In this document: positions 41,898 through 55,278 of the stretch, in pieces
Numbering within the stretch: position 1 is the first letter of the stretch
Layout: each line of letters begins with the position of its first letter
DNA from: Fictibacillus enclensis
GTDB lineage: Bacteria > Bacillota > Bacilli > Bacillales > Fictibacillaceae
NCBI RefSeq assembly: GCF_001457035.1
Contig: NZ_KQ758617.1
Coordinates: 124,001 to 188,000, forward strand
Length of the DNA stretch: 64,000 bases
Reading direction: 5' to 3'
Translations under genes and position numbers: made by a program
The notes under the pieces: model-generated
What the model saw: only the letters and a program-made list of their open reading frames with translations
The model's database searches: none
What the model was told of the DNA's origin: nothing

Positions 41898-43283
41898 TTA
41901 TTTATTATTTAGGTTGCTTGTTCGGCGGGCGTAAAGGAAATAGATGATTAACCCTATAGAAATCCAAATCACAAATGAAATCCATGTGATGGCCGGAAGA
42001 CTGATCATCAAGTACAGACAGAAGATGACGGTCAGGACTGGCAGGACTGGAACAAATGGGGCCTTAAACGAACGTTTAAGATCAGGATGGGTTTTCCTTA
42101 ATATCAAAACAGCAACAGCAATGAGTGCAAAAGCAGACAATGTCCCCATGTTCACGAGGTGGGCAAGGGTAGTCAAATCGATAAATCCTGCAATCCCTGC
42201 TGCTACAAATCCAGTCAGCCATGTGTTTTTAAACGGTGTTTTAAACCTTTCATGGACTTTCGAAAGAACGGGAGGCAGCAAACCGTCACGGCTCATTGCA
42301 TAGGAAATGCGGACCTGAGCAAAAAGCATGACGAGAAGCACGGTGGTAATTCCTGTTATGGCACCTACTGATACAAGACCGGCAATGGAATCCTGTCCCA
42401 CATAATGCAGAGCAAAAGAAACCGGGTCTGCCACATTTAGTTTGGCAAATGGCACCATTCCCGTTAAGATGAGGGACACAATAATATAAAGTACTGTACA
42501 GATTGCAAGCGACCAGATGATTCCCAGCGGCAGATCGCGTTGCGGACGCTTGACCTCTTCTGCCGCGGTCGCAACCGCATCAAAACCAATATAAGCAAAG
42601 AATACGGTAGCGGCACCGGCAACGATACCCTGAAAGCCAAACGGCATAAATGGTGACCAGTTGTCCGGTTTGACATAGCCGATTCCAGCCACGATGAAGA
42701 GCACAATTACAGCCAGCTTGATGAAAACCATAATGTTGTTTACACGGGCACTTTCGCGAATGCCCCTGCTCAACAAGGTTGTAATGATCAAAATAATAAT
42801 AACAGCGGGAAGATTGATTATACCGCCTTTTCCTGTTCCGGGAGCGGAAGCCAGTGCTGCAGGCAAGTGAAGACCAAATCCTGCGATCAGTGACTGAAAG
42901 TAGGCGGACCAACCGGTGGCAACGGCTGAAGTCGCCAGCAAGTATTCAAGCATAAGGTCCCAGCCGATCAAAAAGGCAAATACTTCACCAAGGGTTGCGT
43001 ACGTGTAGGTGTAAACACTGCCTGCAATGGGGACCGTTGAAGCAAATTCCGCATAACAGAAAGCAGCAAACGCACAGGCGAGTCCAGAAATAATGAACGA
43101 AAGAATCAGGGCAGGGCCTGCATGTTCGGCAGCAACCACTCCTGTTAATACAAAGATCCCGGTTCCGATGATAGCGCCAATACCCAACAAGGTAAGATCA
43201 AATGCTCCGAGTGAACGGCTTAGCCCTTTTTGCTGGCTTTGTGCCAGCATCTCGGAAATGGATTTTTTTCGAAGTATATTCAT
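41898..43283 (-). CDS. APC-family amino acid permease (YfnA-like)
   Basis: Cationic-amino-acid-transporter-type permease with about 12-13 helices: GAFDLTLLGIGAIIGTGIFVL at the N-terminus, CYAEFASTVPIAGSVYTYTY, and FFAYIGFDAVATAAEEVKRP are typical. 461 residues. ATG 43283 is six bases after GGAGG. It has its own sigma-A promoter and no operon partner. As the hut operon 2 kb away lacks the usual hutM permease, histidine is one possible substrate, but nothing in the sequence shows it. Confidence 0.87.
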   Translation of the reverse strand: MNILRKKSISEMLAQSQQKGLSRSLGAFDLTLLGIGAIIGTGIFVLTGVVAAEHAGPALILSFIISGLACAFAAFCYAEFASTVPIAGSVYTYTYATLGEVFAFLIGWDLMLEYLLATSAVATGWSAYFQSLIAGFGLHLPAALASAPGTGKGGIINLPAVIIILIITTLLSRGIRESARVNNIMVFIKLAVIVLFIVAGIGYVKPDNWSPFMPFGFQGIVAGAATVFFAYIGFDAVATAAEEVKRPQRDLPLGIIWSLAICTVLYIIVSLILTGMVPFAKLNVADPVSFALHYVGQDSIAGLVSVGAITGITTVLLVMLFAQVRISYAMSRDGLLPPVLSKVHERFKTPFKNTWLTGFVAAGIAGFIDLTTLAHLVNMGTLSAFALIAVAVLILRKTHPDLKRSFKAPFVPVLPVLTVIFCLYLMISLPAITWISFVIWISIGLIIYFLYARRTSNLNNK

Positions 43284-43345
43284 AGATGCCTCCATTTTTA
43301 AAATAAATAGAAAATATAGAAAATTTATATTTTCAAACTATTTGT

Positions 43346-43374
43346 AGTATATTGTCGAAGAGCTTGCTTGTCAA
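43346..43374 (-). promoter_or_regulatory. sigma-A promoter of the amino acid permease
   Basis: On the minus strand TTGACA (43374-43369), 17 bases, TATACT (43351-43346). Confidence 0.8.
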
Positions 43375-43407
43375 CAATTATTAAGTGAGAAAAGTTACCA
43401 TCTTATG

Positions 43408-43875
43408 TTAACTGCCGAGAAGCTGGGAGAGGAGGTCACTGTATCTCTTCTTTTCGTCCTTTGTGCTCACAGATCCGTATTTCATCAAGGTTTCTCGTAT
43501 CATTTCCCCTTGTTTTTTCTCGCTCCAGCAGACATAAGCCTGATATCCGGAAGCCTGAAGGTACGAATTGAGCATATTGTGGTCAGGGCCGAAAAAGAAA
43601 GCCAGATGATCAATAAACATCCGGATCCTGTTCAGATCGACCGGTGCAATATGCGTATCCAGGTGATATTTGTAAGGATTAAACTCATCACGCTGAAAAG
43701 ATATGCCATAGCATTCATCCTCAAGCAATAGTCCGGGTGCCGTTGGAAGAATAAGAAAAGGTATATCCTGCTCATCATACCCGATAAAAAAATCAGTGCT
43801 GGTTTCATTTTTTACAGGCTGCCGTTTCATGGTGGCTCGTACGATTTCTTTTTGTACGGTTATCAACACTATCAC
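43408..43875 (-). CDS. hypothetical protein, unknown
   Basis: A soluble protein of up to 155 residues with ordinary composition; it contains FFIGYDEQDIPFLILPTAPG and WSEKKQGEMIRETLMKYGS. No signal peptide, membrane helix or motif that I recognise. The start is uncertain: GTG 43875, GTG 43869 or TTG 43866 all lie near AAAGAGAG; ATG further in would lose 15 residues. It stands between the permease promoter and hutP, divergent from hutP. Confidence 0.6.
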   Translation of the reverse strand: MIVLITVQKEIVRATMKRQPVKNETSTDFFIGYDEQDIPFLILPTAPGLLLEDECYGISFQRDEFNPYKYHLDTHIAPVDLNRIRMFIDHLAFFFGPDHNMLNSYLQASGYQAYVCWSEKKQGEMIRETLMKYGSVSTKDEKKRYSDLLSQLLGS

Positions 43876-43974
43876 TCTCTTTCATGAATTGTTACCTACA
43901 GCTTGTCCGCTAGATTGCTAGTTTATACATTGGGTTGTGCTGATTCGCTAAAGTGATAAGTTGTTGAAAGGGAA

Positions 43975-44003
43975 TTGACGAACAATTCAGAAACGAATAC
44001 ACT
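43975..44003 (+). promoter_or_regulatory. hut operon promoter
   Basis: TTGACG (43975-43980), 17 bases, TACACT (43998-44003), 47 bases before hutP. Confidence 0.65.
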
Positions 44004-44050
44004 GAGGATAGTACTCAGCCATTAGTGGAAAGATCGAAAGAAGTGGTAGG

Positions 44051-44485
44051 ATGTCACTTGCAGAACAAAAGCGAATCGGTAAGATTGCCATGCTTTATGT
44101 GTTGGATGAAGCCCGGCAGGAAAGCGTGGAAGAACTGGGTTGGATTCATTGCAGCGGCAAGGTAGGCTCAATGGAATCCAATAAAATTGTTGCAGCGATT
44201 GAAACAGCAGCCAAGAAGAATGAAGTGATCAACGGCAGCGTCTACCGGGAGACTCATGCACTCTACCATGCGATTATGGAAGCGCTTCATGGTGTAACAC
44301 GAGGCCAGGTCCAGTTGGGAACTGTTCTTCGCACCGTCGGTCTGCGTTTTTCCGTGGTCAGAGGCCAACCATATGAGCAGCCCGAAGAAGGAGAATGGAT
44401 TGCTGTAGCTTTATATGGAACCATTGGCGCCCCCGTTAAGGGACTTGAGCATGAAGCCATTGGACTCGGTATTAACCACATATAA
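44051..44485 (+). CDS. hutP: hut operon antiterminator HutP
   Basis: RNA-binding hexameric antiterminator that, with L-histidine and magnesium, binds NAG triplets in the hut leader and prevents termination. The sequence [39 protein letters not shown] and [26 protein letters not shown] is clearly HutP. 144 residues, close to the B. subtilis length. First gene of the operon, with its target site directly downstream. Confidence 0.94.
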   Translation: MSLAEQKRIGKIAMLYVLDEARQESVEELGWIHCSGKVGSMESNKIVAAIETAAKKNEVINGSVYRETHALYHAIMEALHGVTRGQVQLGTVLRTVGLRFSVVRGQPYEQPEEGEWIAVALYGTIGAPVKGLEHEAIGLGINHI

Positions 44486-44505
44486 CAAAAGATAACAAAA
44501 GCCCA

Positions 44506-44576
44506 TAGTGATTAGTGATCAGGGGGCTGTATTTTAAGACAACAGGTGTGCCTGTTTCTTTAAATGCAGCCTCTTT
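44506..44576 (+). promoter_or_regulatory. HutP-controlled attenuator between hutP and hutH
   Basis: Three NAG triplets with exact 4-base spacers stand at 44506 (TAG), 44513 (TAG) and 44520 (CAG), the HutP binding pattern. They overlap the left arm of a long terminator: AGGGGGCTGTATTT (44521-44534) pairs with AAATGCAGCCTCT (44562-44574) around an inner AACAGG/CCTGTT hairpin, followed by five T. Bound HutP would open this hairpin when histidine is present. Confidence 0.85.
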
Positions 44577-44617
44577 TTGTTTGCACTTCATTAAAGGGAA
44601 AAAGGAGCAGAATCGTC

Positions 44618-46150
44618 ATGGTCATTTTGACAGGAAATACACTGACACTTGAGGAAACAAAACGAATCATGAAAGACGGTGAACAGGTTGCTGCCTGTAA
44701 AAAAAGTATGGAGAGGGTAGGTAAGAGCCGGAGTGCTGTTGAGCGGATTGTGGATCAGGGAGAAGTAATTTATGGCATCACCACCGGTTTTGGAAAGCTG
44801 AGCGATGTCTATATTGCGCCTGAAGATACAGAAAAGCTGCAAATGAATTTAATCAGAAGTCATGCTTGCGGGGTAGGTGAACCGTTTCCGGAAGAGGTCA
44901 GCCGCCTTATGCTCGTCTTGCGTGCTAATGCCTTGCTTAAGGGTTACTCCGGCGTCAGACGAGTTGTGGTTGAAACGTTGCTGAAGCTCGTAAACCATCG
45001 GATTCATCCGGTTATCCCCCAGCAGGGCTCTCTCGGAGCAAGCGGCGATTTAGCTCCGCTCTCCCATCTGGCTCTTGTATTGATCGGGGAAGGGGAGGTG
45101 TGGTATCACGGGAAGCGAATCGCTGCGATGGAAGCCTTGCTTCAGGAGGAAATCCTGCCGCTTACTCTTACGGCAAAAGAGGGGTTGGCATTGATCAACG
45201 GGACGCAGGCCATGACTGCCCAGGGGGTGGCAGCCTATCTGGAGGCGGAACAACTGGCCAGCCAGGCGGAATCCATTGCGGCAATGACGATGGAGGGGTT
45301 AACGGCCATTACAGATGCGTTTGATAAAGAAATCCATCTCGCCCGGGGCTACAAGGAACAATGTGAGGTTGCAGAGCGGATCCTCTCCTACTTAGAAGGA
45401 AGCGGGCTGACGACCAGACAGGGAGAAGCAAGGGTACAGGATGCGTATTCCATCCGTTGTATTCCTCAAGTGCATGGAGCTTCCTGGCAGGCGCTGGGCT
45501 ATGTAAAGGAAAAACTTGAAATCGAAATCAATGCAGCGACAGACAATCCCCTCATTTTTGATGAAGGACGGAAAGTTATTTCCGGCGGCAATTTTCATGG
45601 CCAGCCAGTAGCGCTGGCGATGGATTTTCTCAGTATAGCTATGGCTGAATTTGCCAACATTTCGGAACGGCGCATTGAGCGGATGGTGAATCCGCAGCTG
45701 AGTGATCTCCCCGCCTTTTTAAGTCCGAACCCTGGACTTGAGTCGGGAGCAATGATTATGCAATATTGTGCGGCTTCTCTTGTGTCAGAGAACAAAACGC
45801 TGGCTCATCCTGCCAGTGTCGATTCCATTCCCTCGTCCGCCAATCAGGAAGACCATGTCAGCATGGGAACCATCGGCGCCAGGCATGCTTACCAGATCAT
45901 CACAAATGTGAGAAGGGTGCTTGCAATCGAACTCATTTGTGCTCTTCAGGCGGTAAGGTTCAGAGGAATTGACCGGATGGCACCTAGAACAAGAAAAATT
46001 TATGAACAGGCCAGTTCAATCTGCCCGCCGATCACATCGGACCGTATGTTTTCAAATGATATTGAAAGAATGAACGAATGGCTCAAACACAATCGCTGGG
46101 ATAGCCTCATTAATGTGTCCGGTGAAAATCCAAAAGAAATGCAACGATAA
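44618..46150 (+). CDS. hutH: histidine ammonia-lyase
   Basis: Converts L-histidine to trans-urocanate and ammonia. The self-forming MIO cofactor triad A141-S142-G143 lies in [26 protein letters not shown] near residue 52 and the later [16 protein letters not shown] are typical. 510 residues. I choose ATG 44618 after AAAAAGGAGC; earlier in-frame starts are inside the attenuator. HutH rather than a tyrosine or phenylalanine lyase is supported by the operon. Confidence 0.95.
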   Translation: MVILTGNTLTLEETKRIMKDGEQVAACKKSMERVGKSRSAVERIVDQGEVIYGITTGFGKLSDVYIAPEDTEKLQMNLIRSHACGVGEPFPEEVSRLMLVLRANALLKGYSGVRRVVVETLLKLVNHRIHPVIPQQGSLGASGDLAPLSHLALVLIGEGEVWYHGKRIAAMEALLQEEILPLTLTAKEGLALINGTQAMTAQGVAAYLEAEQLASQAESIAAMTMEGLTAITDAFDKEIHLARGYKEQCEVAERILSYLEGSGLTTRQGEARVQDAYSIRCIPQVHGASWQALGYVKEKLEIEINAATDNPLIFDEGRKVISGGNFHGQPVALAMDFLSIAMAEFANISERRIERMVNPQLSDLPAFLSPNPGLESGAMIMQYCAASLVSENKTLAHPASVDSIPSSANQEDHVSMGTIGARHAYQIITNVRRVLAIELICALQAVRFRGIDRMAPRTRKIYEQASSICPPITSDRMFSNDIERMNEWLKHNRWDSLINVSGENPKEMQR

Positions 46151-46166
46151 AAGGGGGAAACGTAAC

Positions 46167-50035
<3,869 letters not shown>

Positions 50036-50044
50036 TATAAGAAG

Positions 50045-50080
50045 AAAACCATCCAGAAGAATGACGCTGGATGGTTTTTT
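50045..50080. terminator. bidirectional terminator, hut operon / acyltransferase
   Basis: AAAACCATCCAG pairs with CTGGATGGTTTT across 10 bases with T run to the right and A run to the left. Confidence 0.9.
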
Positions 50081-51101
50081 ATGATTTTCCCTCTTTTTTC
50101 AGCATCCGGTTCAGCTTGGACCAGCGGAGCTCGATAAGCGGCTGAGCAAGTGCAATGACAGGCTTGCTGGCCAGGAACATGGTAATGATCACTGCGAGGA
50201 CAAGGAGCATGACATAATAATTGTTGTCCTCAATCTTTGAAAAAAGATCGGTTGTAAACAGATATTTTAATACAAACCCGTGCAGCAGATAGATATATAA
50301 CGTCCGTTCTCCGAATTCGGTAAAGAAAAATCTCCGTTTCGGTATAATCGCCAAAAAGCTGAACGTTGATAAAAACATGACCGCATACAAGCCGAGTCTG
50401 ATCACACCGCCATACCATTCATTATGCCCCAATATATCTGCATAGGAAGATGAGGACAGGAGCCAGTCTTTGGCTTGATCCGGAATAAAGAAATGATAGG
50501 CCAAAAACATGAGTACGAGAAAAACTCCCGAAGCGATGCGTATGGATGGCTTTAGAATTTGTTTGAAATCCCTTTTGGTCAAATAGTGTCCCAATAGAAA
50601 CACCGGGAAAAAGACAAAGGTTCGCAGAAGGCTCAGGTACGTCCCAATTTCTGTAATGTACCCAACCGCAATTCCGATGCCGGTCGCCAGCAGCAAGGGA
50701 TATTTCATTTTCACAAAAACCTTTAAAAGGACGTTCCAAAACACAAGGCTTAATAGAAACCAAAGCGCCCAATGCGGATCGAAAAAGTTAAGCTTCATTT
50801 CACTTTTATTGTAGAGATCATAGTAAAAAAAAGAATAGATTAATTGGAAGACGATGTATGGAATAAGAATCTTCCTGAAGATTTTGGAAAGATATCCGTC
50901 TTTGCGTACTCCTTTGGTGAAAAATCCGGAGATTAAAATAAATGCCGGCATATGGAAGGTATAGATGAAATTATAGATAGTGTAAAGCCAGTCACTTTGG
51001 CTTTTAATCGGAGAAATAAAGTGTCCAAACACCACTAAAAAAATTAAAATAAATCGTGCATTGTCAAAATAATAGTCTCGTTCTTTTACTTGGGTCGCCA
51101 T
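50079..51101 (-). CDS. membrane acyltransferase, acyltransferase-3 family
   Basis: About ten hydrophobic helices and the family start RDYYFDNARFILIFLVVFGH with the catalytic-type His on helix 1; the FHMPAFILISGFF segment on helix 2 and YIYLLHGFV near the end are characteristic. Members O-acylate sugars of cell-surface polymers or antibiotics. ATG 51101 follows TGGAGGA; a longer frame to 51197 is not supported. 340 residues. Single gene; acceptor unknown. Confidence 0.82.
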   Translation of the reverse strand: MATQVKERDYYFDNARFILIFLVVFGHFISPIKSQSDWLYTIYNFIYTFHMPAFILISGFFTKGVRKDGYLSKIFRKILIPYIVFQLIYSFFYYDLYNKSEMKLNFFDPHWALWFLLSLVFWNVLLKVFVKMKYPLLLATGIGIAVGYITEIGTYLSLLRTFVFFPVFLLGHYLTKRDFKQILKPSIRIASGVFLVLMFLAYHFFIPDQAKDWLLSSSSYADILGHNEWYGGVIRLGLYAVMFLSTFSFLAIIPKRRFFFTEFGERTLYIYLLHGFVLKYLFTTDLFSKIEDNNYYVMLLVLAVIITMFLASKPVIALAQPLIELRWSKLNRMLKKEGKS

Positions 51102-51225
51102 AATTCCTCCAACTTTTACAAGACGTGCAAATATAGTTATTCGTTTCTTTTTTATGAGCAGGGTCCGTTTTTTTGTATCTCTTTCTATAATTCCCATAAA
51201 TGACTGGTAATCTAACCTATAAATA

Positions 51226-51256
51226 AAAAAAGTACAAACGGGGGGTTTGTACTTTT
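51226..51256 (-). terminator. terminator of the AI-2E family gene
   Basis: AAAAGTACAAAC pairs with GTTTGTACTTTT around a G-rich loop; on the minus strand it follows the stop at 51285 and leads into T. Confidence 0.8.
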
Positions 51257-51284
51257 ACCATATCATCCTTTTCTTAAAAAGGGC

Positions 51285-52316
51285 TTAAAAATCAATTTTA
51301 ATCTTAATAAATCCTGCGCTGCGCAGTGCTTCATAGATGATCACAAGAGCCGGCCCGACAATTAATCCGATGAAGCCAAGGAGCTGGAAGCCAAGGTAGA
51401 GGCTGATCAATGCGGCAAGCGCTGAAATTCCAAGGCTGGAACCAAGGATCTTGGGCTCGATAATACGGCGGATTACGGTAAGAACAACAAACATGATGAT
51501 TAAGCCAATCGCAAGGAAGTCATCACCTACAATAAAATTGTAGATCGCCCAGGGGACAATAAACGATCCGGTACCCAGTATGGGAAGGATATCGACAAGA
51601 ATGATGAATAAAGCAATCAGAACGGCATATTTGACATCCAGAATCAAAAGGCCGATTAATGCAAGCACATAGGTGATAAAGCTTAAGATCAACTGGGCAC
51701 GGATAAATCCTACGGTTGCTCGGGACAGCTGGGTAAAGACGAGCTCGACCTTTTCCCGCGCAGAGGTTGTAAACAAATTGAGAAAGTTGGCAAAAAGCCT
51801 CGGCAAGTCCAGTGAAATTAAAAATAAAGCTACCAGATAAATAATAAGGTAAAGCAGCAGCTGGGGTATGGCAGCCGCAACTGCAATGATGCCGTTAGTC
51901 AGTTTGGTTGCAAAGCTTCCGGCATAATCCTTAAATCCGTCCAAAGCATTCTGAACAGTTGAAAGGGCTTCAGGAGGAAGGGAGGCATAGAGCCTTTCTA
52001 CTTTATATAAATCATTTTCAATCAGACTGAATACTTTTACTGCATACTTCGGAACCATCGTAAGGAAATCAATCGTCTGAACAACAAGAGTGGTTGTCAG
52101 CCAGTAGGTGAAAATGCCGAATCCGGCAAGAAATAAAATAAACACAATCGTTACGGACAGCAGCCTTTTAATTTTAAAGTGGTTTATGAAAAGTTTAATC
52201 GCCGGTTCAAGCACCAAAGCGGTCACAAGCGCTAAAATCAATGGAATGCTGTATGGAATAAGAAAAATGGCTGCTGCCAGCAGCACAATAATAATAATTA
52301 CATTCTTTAGACGCAT
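51285..52316 (-). CDS. AI-2E family transporter-like membrane protein
   Basis: A 343-residue protein with about eight helices: two N-terminal helices, the long extracytoplasmic segment VPKYAVKVFSLIENDLYKVE, then LILSFITYVLALIGLLIL, PILGTGSFIVPWAIY and the C-terminal EPKILGSSLGISALAALISLY signature of the family. Members include sporulation protein YtvI and sodium/proton or signal exporters; function here is unknown. ATG 52316 follows GAGG at about 11 bases. Confidence 0.82.
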   Translation of the reverse strand: MRLKNVIIIIVLLAAAIFLIPYSIPLILALVTALVLEPAIKLFINHFKIKRLLSVTIVFILFLAGFGIFTYWLTTTLVVQTIDFLTMVPKYAVKVFSLIENDLYKVERLYASLPPEALSTVQNALDGFKDYAGSFATKLTNGIIAVAAAIPQLLLYLIIYLVALFLISLDLPRLFANFLNLFTTSAREKVELVFTQLSRATVGFIRAQLILSFITYVLALIGLLILDVKYAVLIALFIILVDILPILGTGSFIVPWAIYNFIVGDDFLAIGLIIMFVVLTVIRRIIEPKILGSSLGISALAALISLYLGFQLLGFIGLIVGPALVIIYEALRSAGFIKIKIDF

Positions 52317-52408
52317 TTCTGTACATCATCCTCTATGTATAATAACTTTCTCTCTAATTAAATGATTATATGGAACGGGTAAAAAGTCAATCTGTAATAT
52401 TGGTAATC

Positions 52409-53233
52409 TCATGAATTTTGCAAGTTTTTCCTTTGATGCATGGTAACCAGGATGGCATTGAGCTGTCCTCCAAGAATAAGAATCATGGCGGACAGGTAGA
52501 ACCAGATCATAAGCGTCAGCAAAGCACCAAGGTTTCCATAAATCTGACGGTAATCAAACAAGGTCACATAGTAGGAAAATCCAAGGGAGATCAGCTGCCA
52601 CCCAATGGTTGAAAAGAAAGCACCGGGAAGAACATGTTTTAATTTCAAACGGACATTCGGGGCGATAAGGTATAGGGAAATAAACATAACCATGAGGATC
52701 ACAAAGCCCAATGTCCATCGGGTCGTTGCCCAGATATGGAAAGCTGGATGATTGTATCCAAGGTGATTGGCTAAAAAATGGCCAATCGAGCTTCCAAAAA
52801 CGGGTAGCAGTAAAGATGAAACGATCGCAATAACCAGGCCAATGGTCAAAAGGATACCCAGCAGCAGTTCCCTGATAAACGGACGGTTCTCTTCCACATG
52901 ATATGCTTGATTGAACACGCGGATAATGGCGAGAATGCCGATCGAGGACAGCCAGAGGGTAACCAATAGACTGATTGAAAAAATATCCCCGCGGCTTTGA
53001 TCAAGTACCGATATCAAATTGTATTCCAGCAGGTTAAAGGCCTGAACAGGAGCAAACGGCCGGATAAGCTCCAGTACGGAGGACGACGAAATCGGCAGAA
53101 AGCCCAGTATAGAGAAAACCAAAAACGAAAACGGAAATAAAGAAACCAAAAAATAATAAGCAAGCTGTGCCGACAAATCGAACACTTTATCTTCAAAAAA
53201 ACGCAATTTCAATTCCTTCAGAAATACAATCAT
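52409..53233 (-). CDS. YihY/BrkB-family membrane protein
   Basis: Six hydrophobic helices with the family hallmark AQLAYYFLVSLFPFSFLVFS near residue 23, and WLSSIGILAIIRVFNQAY, YGNLGALLTLMIWFYLSAMI near the end. 274 residues. ATG 53233 follows AGAAGGAG; the open frame to 53311 is not supported. These proteins were once misnamed RNase BN; their function is unknown. Lies upstream of the AI-2E gene on the same strand, with 92 bases between. Confidence 0.85.
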   Translation of the reverse strand: MIVFLKELKLRFFEDKVFDLSAQLAYYFLVSLFPFSFLVFSILGFLPISSSSVLELIRPFAPVQAFNLLEYNLISVLDQSRGDIFSISLLVTLWLSSIGILAIIRVFNQAYHVEENRPFIRELLLGILLTIGLVIAIVSSLLLPVFGSSIGHFLANHLGYNHPAFHIWATTRWTLGFVILMVMFISLYLIAPNVRLKLKHVLPGAFFSTIGWQLISLGFSYYVTLFDYRQIYGNLGALLTLMIWFYLSAMILILGGQLNAILVTMHQRKNLQNS

Positions 53234-53407
53234 AACAAACTCCTTCTGCCTCACTAGCCCCAGTATTCCCCTTGTTTCAGCAATAGAGACGTGGACGTCA
53301 AATTTTTTCACCGCCCGAAAATGATTGAAACCTTATGCGTAACGAACCGTATACTTTAACATGCCAAAATTCTTAAAAAGCAGAATTGAGAGGTGAAGGA
53401 CAAGGTT

Positions 53408-53458
53408 GTGATAGGGAAATGGACGATGCATGTCTCCCGGCTTTTTAAGAAAGGATAG
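53408..53458 (+). CDS. possible 16-residue leader peptide before terC
   Basis: GTG 53408 stands seven bases after GAGGTGAAGGA and opens a 16-codon frame beginning MIGKWTMHVSRLF and ending KKG before TAG. The peptide is basic and amphipathic. The rest of the 302-base gap holds AT-rich sequence and the TerC ribosome site. I see no yybP-ykoY manganese-riboswitch core, which is the usual leader of such genes. Speculative. Confidence 0.3.
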   Translation: MIGKWTMHVSRLFKKG

Positions 53459-53535
53459 TAAAGAATTTGAAATTATTTTATGTGTTTTTCACATCATAAG
53501 GTGTTTGAGCTGGAAATCAAGGAGGATATTTACTG

Positions 53536-54237
53536 ATGGATTTTTTATCAACCGAATTTCTGTCTGCGCTCTTATCCATTGTCATTATTGACCTGGTACT
53601 CGCAGGCGACAATGCGATTGTCATAGGACTTGCAGCGAGAAATTTGAAAAAAGAACAGCAAAAGAAGGTTATCATCTGGGGAACGGTCGGAGCTGTCGTG
53701 ATTCGTGCTGTGGCAACAATGGCCGTTGTATGGCTGCTTAAAGTACCTGGCTTGCTATTGGCAGGTGGCCTGATCTTAATCTACATTGCCTATAAGCTAA
53801 TGGTGGAGGAAAAAGACCACGACATTAAAGCACAGGACAGTATTTTGGCAGCCATCCGGACCATTATTATAGCGGATGCGGTTATGGGGCTTGATAATGT
53901 ACTCGCTGTGGCAGGAGCAGCTCATGGAGACTTTTTGCTCGTTGTTCTTGGTTTATTGATTTCTGTTCCGATCGTCGTTTGGGGCAGTACATTGTTCTTA
54001 AAACTGATCGACAAATTTCCATTCATTATTACCATAGGGGCGGCTATTCTCGCCTGGACAGCCGCGAAGATGATCGTTGGTGAGCCGTTCCTGAAAGAAT
54101 ATTTCAGCAATCCGGTCATAAAGTACGGTTTTGAAATTATTATCATTGCAGCTGTGGTCCTCATCGGCTGGCTGAAGAAACGTTCGGCCAGCAGGAAAAA
54201 GGCAGAACCGGCGAATCAATCCGAGAGCGGTGTCTAA
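53536..54237 (+). CDS. TerC-family membrane protein (YjbE-like)
   Basis: Seven hydrophobic helices with two copies of the acidic TerC motif: IDLVLAGDNAIVIGLAA on helix 1 and IADAVMGLDNVLAVAGAA in the middle, whose aspartates and asparagines are thought to bind metal. 233 residues. Bacillus relatives take part in manganese export coupled to secreted enzymes. ATG 53536 follows AAGGAGGA. Confidence 0.9.
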   Translation: MDFLSTEFLSALLSIVIIDLVLAGDNAIVIGLAARNLKKEQQKKVIIWGTVGAVVIRAVATMAVVWLLKVPGLLLAGGLILIYIAYKLMVEEKDHDIKAQDSILAAIRTIIIADAVMGLDNVLAVAGAAHGDFLLVVLGLLISVPIVVWGSTLFLKLIDKFPFIITIGAAILAWTAAKMIVGEPFLKEYFSNPVIKYGFEIIIIAAVVLIGWLKKRSASRKKAEPANQSESGV

Positions 54238-54244
54238 ACGAAAC

Positions 54245-54287
54245 GAAAAAAGCTGAAGCAGGCGTTGTTCTGCATCAGCTTTTTTTG
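54245..54287. terminator. bidirectional terminator, terC / ABC-2 permease
   Basis: AAGCTGAAGCAG pairs with CTGCATCAGCTT (one bulged mismatch) with A run left and seven T right. Confidence 0.88.
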
Positions 54288-54297
54288 CTGAATTCAT

Positions 54298-55278
54298 TTA
54301 AAACACATCTTTTTTGGTAAACACGGCAAAGGAAACAACGAGGCCTCCGATTGCCCATACCAATAGGACGATCAGTGAAAAGCCGAGGGACATTCCTTCT
54401 ATTGGTGTGGCCATTCCGCTAATGTAGTCGGTGAGGCTGAGATTAACCATAAACAAATATTTCGCACTTTCCCATGATGATACCATGTTGGAAAGAATCG
54501 CTCCGGCGATAAGTGCAGCCAGCATGATTCCCATGACAGCCGCTGTGCTCCTGAGCAGAACCGAAAGCATGAAGGTTAAGGTTCCGACGACAAGGCACAC
54601 AAACCAAACTAAACCAAATTCCATAAGGATATACTGCCATTGGGGTATGAGGTGAACGTTATTCGTAACTAATTCCTCTCCGCTTGTGCTAAAGCCGGTG
54701 AGCAGCGGCATGCCCCATCCCCCATAACCGAACACCACGCCTGATATGGCATAGGATAACACCGCGGATGCCGTTACAATAAAGGAGACGGATAAGATCA
54801 GAGCTAAATATTTGCTTAATAATATTCGCCATCGCTTGACTGGCCGGGTAAGCAGCAGCTTGATGGTTCCGCCACTTGCTTCCGATGAAACGAGATCGGC
54901 AGCTACAACCATGACCAGAAGCGGAAGCAGCAAATCAATGGAGTTTTCAACAAACACCCTCATGAATGTTGGAGCACCGGGAGCTTGCGGATTAATATTG
55001 TGATCCAGATAGTATTGCTGCTGAGCCAAACGGATCTTCAGGTATTTTCTCCAGTCATCCTGCATCCTGCTCGAGCTTAGCCGATTTTGTGTATCCACAA
55101 TTTCCTGTTGAAGCTGTGTTCTCCAATCCACGTTCCCCAGTTTTTCCCGTGTTGTTTTTACTTCCTGATACTGTGCGTACGTGAAGAGAGGCACAAGAGC
55201 CGCGATAATGAGGATGATAACGAACAAACGCTTTTTTCTGAAAAGCTTAAGCAACTCGTTATGGACAAGTTTATTCAA
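54298..55278 (-). CDS. ABC-2 type transporter permease
   Basis: Six-helix exporter permease of the YhcI/NatB type. A short N-terminal amphipathic LVHNELLKLFRKKRLFV, helix 1, a long extracytoplasmic loop (residues about 35-105, rich in Gln and Arg) and five further helices; DLVSSEASGGTIKLLLTRPV before helix 3 is characteristic. 326 residues. TTG 55278 follows GGAGG and lies inside the end of the ATPase gene. Confidence 0.85.
   Translation of the reverse strand: MNKLVHNELLKLFRKKRLFVIILIIAALVPLFTYAQYQEVKTTREKLGNVDWRTQLQQEIVDTQNRLSSSRMQDDWRKYLKIRLAQQQYYLDHNINPQAPGAPTFMRVFVENSIDLLLPLLVMVVAADLVSSEASGGTIKLLLTRPVKRWRILLSKYLALILSVSFIVTASAVLSYAISGVVFGYGGWGMPLLTGFSTSGEELVTNNVHLIPQWQYILMEFGLVWFVCLVVGTLTFMLSVLLRSTAAVMGIMLAALIAGAILSNMVSSWESAKYLFMVNLSLTDYISGMATPIEGMSLGFSLIVLLVWAIGGLVVSFAVFTKKDVF

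Noticed and set aside
41898-43283. Calling the APC permease hutM
   Set aside because: It is on the other strand with its own promoter and is of the CAT/YfnA type, not the HutM type.
53234-53535. yybP-ykoY manganese riboswitch before terC
   Set aside because: Expected from gene family, but the conserved GGGGAGTA-type core and three-way junction could not be found by eye.
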